Below the pieces are notes generated by a model. The model was not told the DNA's origin. It saw only the letters and a list, made by a program, of their open reading frames with translations, and did not search any database. From Thamnaconus septentrionalis (taxonomy: Eukaryota; Chordata; Actinopteri; Tetraodontiformes; Monacanthidae): a stretch of DNA of 64,000 nt. The stretch's first letter is position 1. Each line of letters starts with the position of its first letter. A program made the translations under genes and the position numbers. The DNA is taken from NCBI GenBank assembly GCA_009823395.1, contig CM020505.1, positions 8,740,129 to 8,804,128 of the forward strand, written 5' to 3'. Positions 61,066-64,000 of the stretch are shown here, in pieces.

Positions 61066-63818
61066 CTTTATGATTTCACAGTTCAAATGTAATTTAATAA
61101 AGAAAGAAAAGAAAAAATGCTGGTAGTAAAATGCTTTTTTTTTAGTTATGGTTTTTCAGACTAACAGATGCAGATTGAGAATGATGCTCTAGCAGATAAC
61201 TGCAATGTTCAGGCAAAAAAAAAAAAAAATCTGCAGTTTAAAAGATCAAGAAAATAAAATAAAAGAACAGAAAAGAAAAGAAAGATGCAGATTTGAAATG
61301 CATCACAAGCTCGCATAGGAGCCATTGTTTGGATGGCCTTTATGCCCTTTACATAATCCTCCAGGTGCACTGTGTCTCCTCTGTCCATAGTGTGACACCT
61401 TCACGTGAGCCGATCAATCAGCTGTAATGAAACCCATCAGGTCACCTTTGAAATTTGTTATTTTTTTGTGTGCGTAAAACGAAACGCCCTGTGATGGTAA
61501 TGAAAGCTAAAATTAGATTTCCTATATGCTCTCCACTGTATATCTCCACCTCTTCTTCCTGCCTCTTCCATAGAAAAAAAAAAAGGAGGAAGAGATGAGT
61601 TTGTGTGTCCGGGGACAGACTGACTCCCGGAGTTGCTGCTTGGAACGAGAGTTGTGGGGGTTGAGTCGCTCATCAGGCGACGTGAAGGAGCAATCACCTG
61701 GCCGGCTTATCTCCGTCGACGTAACCGTGCGTTTCCCGGCGAGTGTGCCCGTCGCTCACGGACGGTTTTGGGGTGCTTAGCATCTCTTGTTTGCACACAA
61801 TCCTCCGCTGATTATGGCCCGCTTCTGGCTGCGCGCGTCTTCTCACAAAGCCGCCTCATTTGCACAGATTTTAGCGGAGAACTTCGCGAGTTTTGAGGGG
61901 TTGCGCTTAAAGAGGAGCTGAAGATAAGCAATCACCTCGTGTGAGTGTCTTCAGGAAGGCAGGATGTGTTTGTTTTGACACAAAAAACTAGACGACTTCA
62001 GGTGATTTTTGTGATGAGTGGTGAGTGAGGCCTTTTTTATGAGGCGAGTGTGTCCAGACTGCAATCAAGAGGCCTCATTAAAACATGCAGATATGCACAA
62101 ACACACAAAAAAATAAATTAAAATTAAACTCAATGTCTTGTTTTTTCTGTTTTTTTAATGGTCTCCTCCTACTTTGCTTGAAAAATTTATGCGCCGACAG
62201 TTTCCGAACTTCTACAGCTGCCAGAGTTCTGGTTTGACATAATGTTTGGACAGAGGTCAGGGAAGGTTTGGATTCACTGCTCTCTCAGGCAACTAAACTG
62301 CAACATAAGGGTATTTAAAGTGCAGTATATCATAAAAAAAAAAATGTTCAAACACTCCAATATAACCAGCAGGGAAACAAAGAGAAAAAACCCACAGGGG
62401 AATCTCATCTTGCACCCTGGAAAATAACCATGAGAGGAGCCATCAATGACTGCTTATATTTCTTATTCATGTTAAATCAAAAGAAAATATTACAAAAAAA
62501 AATAGAAGAAAAAAAAGAGTCAGAAGAACTGACTAAACAGTTAAATTTCTGCAGATGGCACAAAATGTTTGCTGATTTCTTTATTTATTTCTTTATTTGT
62601 TGCCTGTTTTTTCTGCTGAATGCAGCTGCTCAGGCCCCACCAAGCAGAAAGGACCAATATGGCTCCGTCTGTAAATCGGAGTCTGGGGGCCATGAGACAG
62701 AAAACGAGGGGGTGGGCATGGGGGGGGGGGGCCCAGCAAAATTTAGCGCACGATGGCTCCCAGTGGGCATCATTTGGGTGGGGAGGGGGAGGCGGAGAGA
62801 CTTTTTCCTCCCTGCCTCTCTTTTCCTGCACGGTGAGCAGGTTGGAAGGCTCGAGCCGAACATTGCTGCTGACACAACCACTAAGGGACAGCTTTAACAG
62901 CTCTCTTAGCATGGCACCTGTTATTGAGCCGTCAGAGAGGCGGAGAAGAGGGAGAAGCAGAGCTTGAAGACCGGGGACGAGGTGGAGGAGAAGAGGGGAG
63001 GGGTGAGAACGCAGGAAACTCAATTGTAATTTCAGAGCTGTCACACTTTCTCCCAGAGCCGGTTTTACTCCGCTGCCGTATCGGGGACCGCTTCTCCGCG
63101 GCTGAGTGGAAAACTTTCTATCAGAGTCGGAAAACAGAGAACAGGAGTTGTTTGAAGTGGGGTCGGAGTCGGGCATCTTTATTCCCCTTGGCCACATTCA
63201 ATCAAACCTCATCACAACGGACAAACTTCTCATCATTAGGGGAAAAAAAAAGCAGAATCAACGCATCTGTATCGTGATATAAAGACTTGAAACAATCAGG
63301 GACAGAAAAAAAGGAGGGAGGATAAATTCATCCCATCCCTCGGCCAATCAGGAGAGCTCCACGGGGGCTGTCCACTGGAGCAGCACGGCAGCGGCGGCAC
63401 TCCTCCGCAGAGCAATCAAAATGGATTAAAGCAGCCACGCTTCGGCTGCCTCCACACAAATCAGATACAGCCACGGTGCTGCTGCTGCTGATGACGACGA
63501 TGATGATGATAATCAATCCCTAATAAAATAACAAAACATAAATCTTAAAGTGTTGTTCCGGGTGATTTTAATAACGCAAATTTAAATATTGCCGTTGCGC
63601 GGCGGAGTGATTTATCGGCCAAAAAGTGCCATCAAGTTTATATACACCTCATTTCTGGTCGCCGGCCAATAATACCATTAACTGCATTGTTCAAAGTCAT
63701 TAAGTGATGAGAAACACAATAATAATTGCAGGACTACAAACGCATATCTTTTTGTTTTTTTTTCCACTTCCCGCCACTGAGCTAATCACTTTTGCTAGCA
63801 TTAGCGGCACGCACACAT

Positions 63819-63820
<2 letters not shown>
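61066..63820. other. Non-coding stretch
   Basis: A-rich runs lie near 61216-61229 and 61254-61283, a G-run near 62720-62732, and an AT-rich enhancer-like block at 63520-63740. The 218-codon minus-strand frame at 62541-63197 shows no domain and spans C-rich low-complexity sequence. Confidence 0.5.
63520..63740. promoter_or_regulatory. Candidate conserved non-coding block
   Basis: Repeat-free AT-rich stretch with GATTTTAATAACGC near 63563, GCAAATTTAAATATTGCC near 63577, CCAATAATACCATTAAC near 63665 and ACAATAATAATTGCAGG near 63716. Confidence 0.3.

Positions 63821-63851
<31 letters not shown>
63821..63851. repeat. (AC)n microsatellite
   Basis: About 15 AC units. The remaining bases to 64000 show no feature. 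Confidence 0.95.
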
Positions 63852-63852
<1 letters not shown>

Positions 63853-64000
63853 CTCTCTTGTCTCAGCGCGTCATAAATCCCCAGAGGAGCCGCTGCATAA
63901 ATCCCTAGTCCTGAATTAGTATTGTAATTTCTGCTATCCACGCAAGCTCTGCCAGCGCGGACGCTGCACTTATTAATCTGGGAGGTGGAGGGTGCAGGTG

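Noticed and set aside
62541..63197. 218-codon minus-strand frame
   Set aside because: No domain is visible and it crosses C-rich low-complexity sequence; likely chance.

Overview
The window looks like a piece of a bony-fish (teleost, probably percomorph) nuclear genome. The evidence is one unmistakable vertebrate c-Maf coding exon whose central linker lacks the long glycine runs of the mammalian protein, degenerate fish-type DNA transposons (a Tc1-like element and other short non-autonomous elements), a very high density of (CA)n, (GA)n and other microsatellites, and about 56 kb with no other recognisable gene. No tRNA, rRNA, CRISPR or bacterial-type feature was seen.

Layout. Bases 1-6400 are upstream non-coding DNA. 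They hold a decayed protein-like stretch (about 1560-2568), a minisatellite with telomere-like CCCTAA units and DR1 nuclear-receptor motifs (2697-3125), and a long AT repeat (6134-6188). The maf transcription unit runs from a proximal promoter at about 6380-6620 through a 5' UTR with a GA microsatellite and a 49-codon uORF. Its coding exon is 7113-8090 (325 aa), followed by a 3' UTR of about 1.9 kb ending near a poly(A) signal at 9986. The stop codon of the short isoform overlaps a consensus splice donor, as expected for the short/long c-Maf isoform switch. The second coding exon of the long form was not found in the remaining sequence.

Bases 10010-64000 are a gene desert, which fits the known neighbourhood of vertebrate MAF, where long-range enhancers lie in large non-coding intervals. 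Several AT-rich, repeat-free blocks dense in homeodomain-type TAAT motifs are candidate conserved enhancers, for example 14700-14945, 26640-26850, 29560-29790, 30160-30580, 48840-49250 and 63520-63740. This is judged by appearance only. Several CpG-dense stretches lie far from any gene. Between these blocks sit short degenerate DNA transposons at 24661-25108, 32241-32643, 49503-49560 and 60695-61065, and a repeat with paired GGCAACCCTA motifs at about 33930-34197. Many microsatellites are present, including (CAGG)20, (CTG)13 and (TTA)16.

Functionally there is one gene product, a bZIP transcription factor. The surrounding sequence is best read as its regulatory landscape plus repeat debris. 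I found no convincing new multi-gene system. The most useful leads are the stop-codon/splice-donor overlap, the promoter palindrome, the transposon remnants and the decayed ORF upstream.
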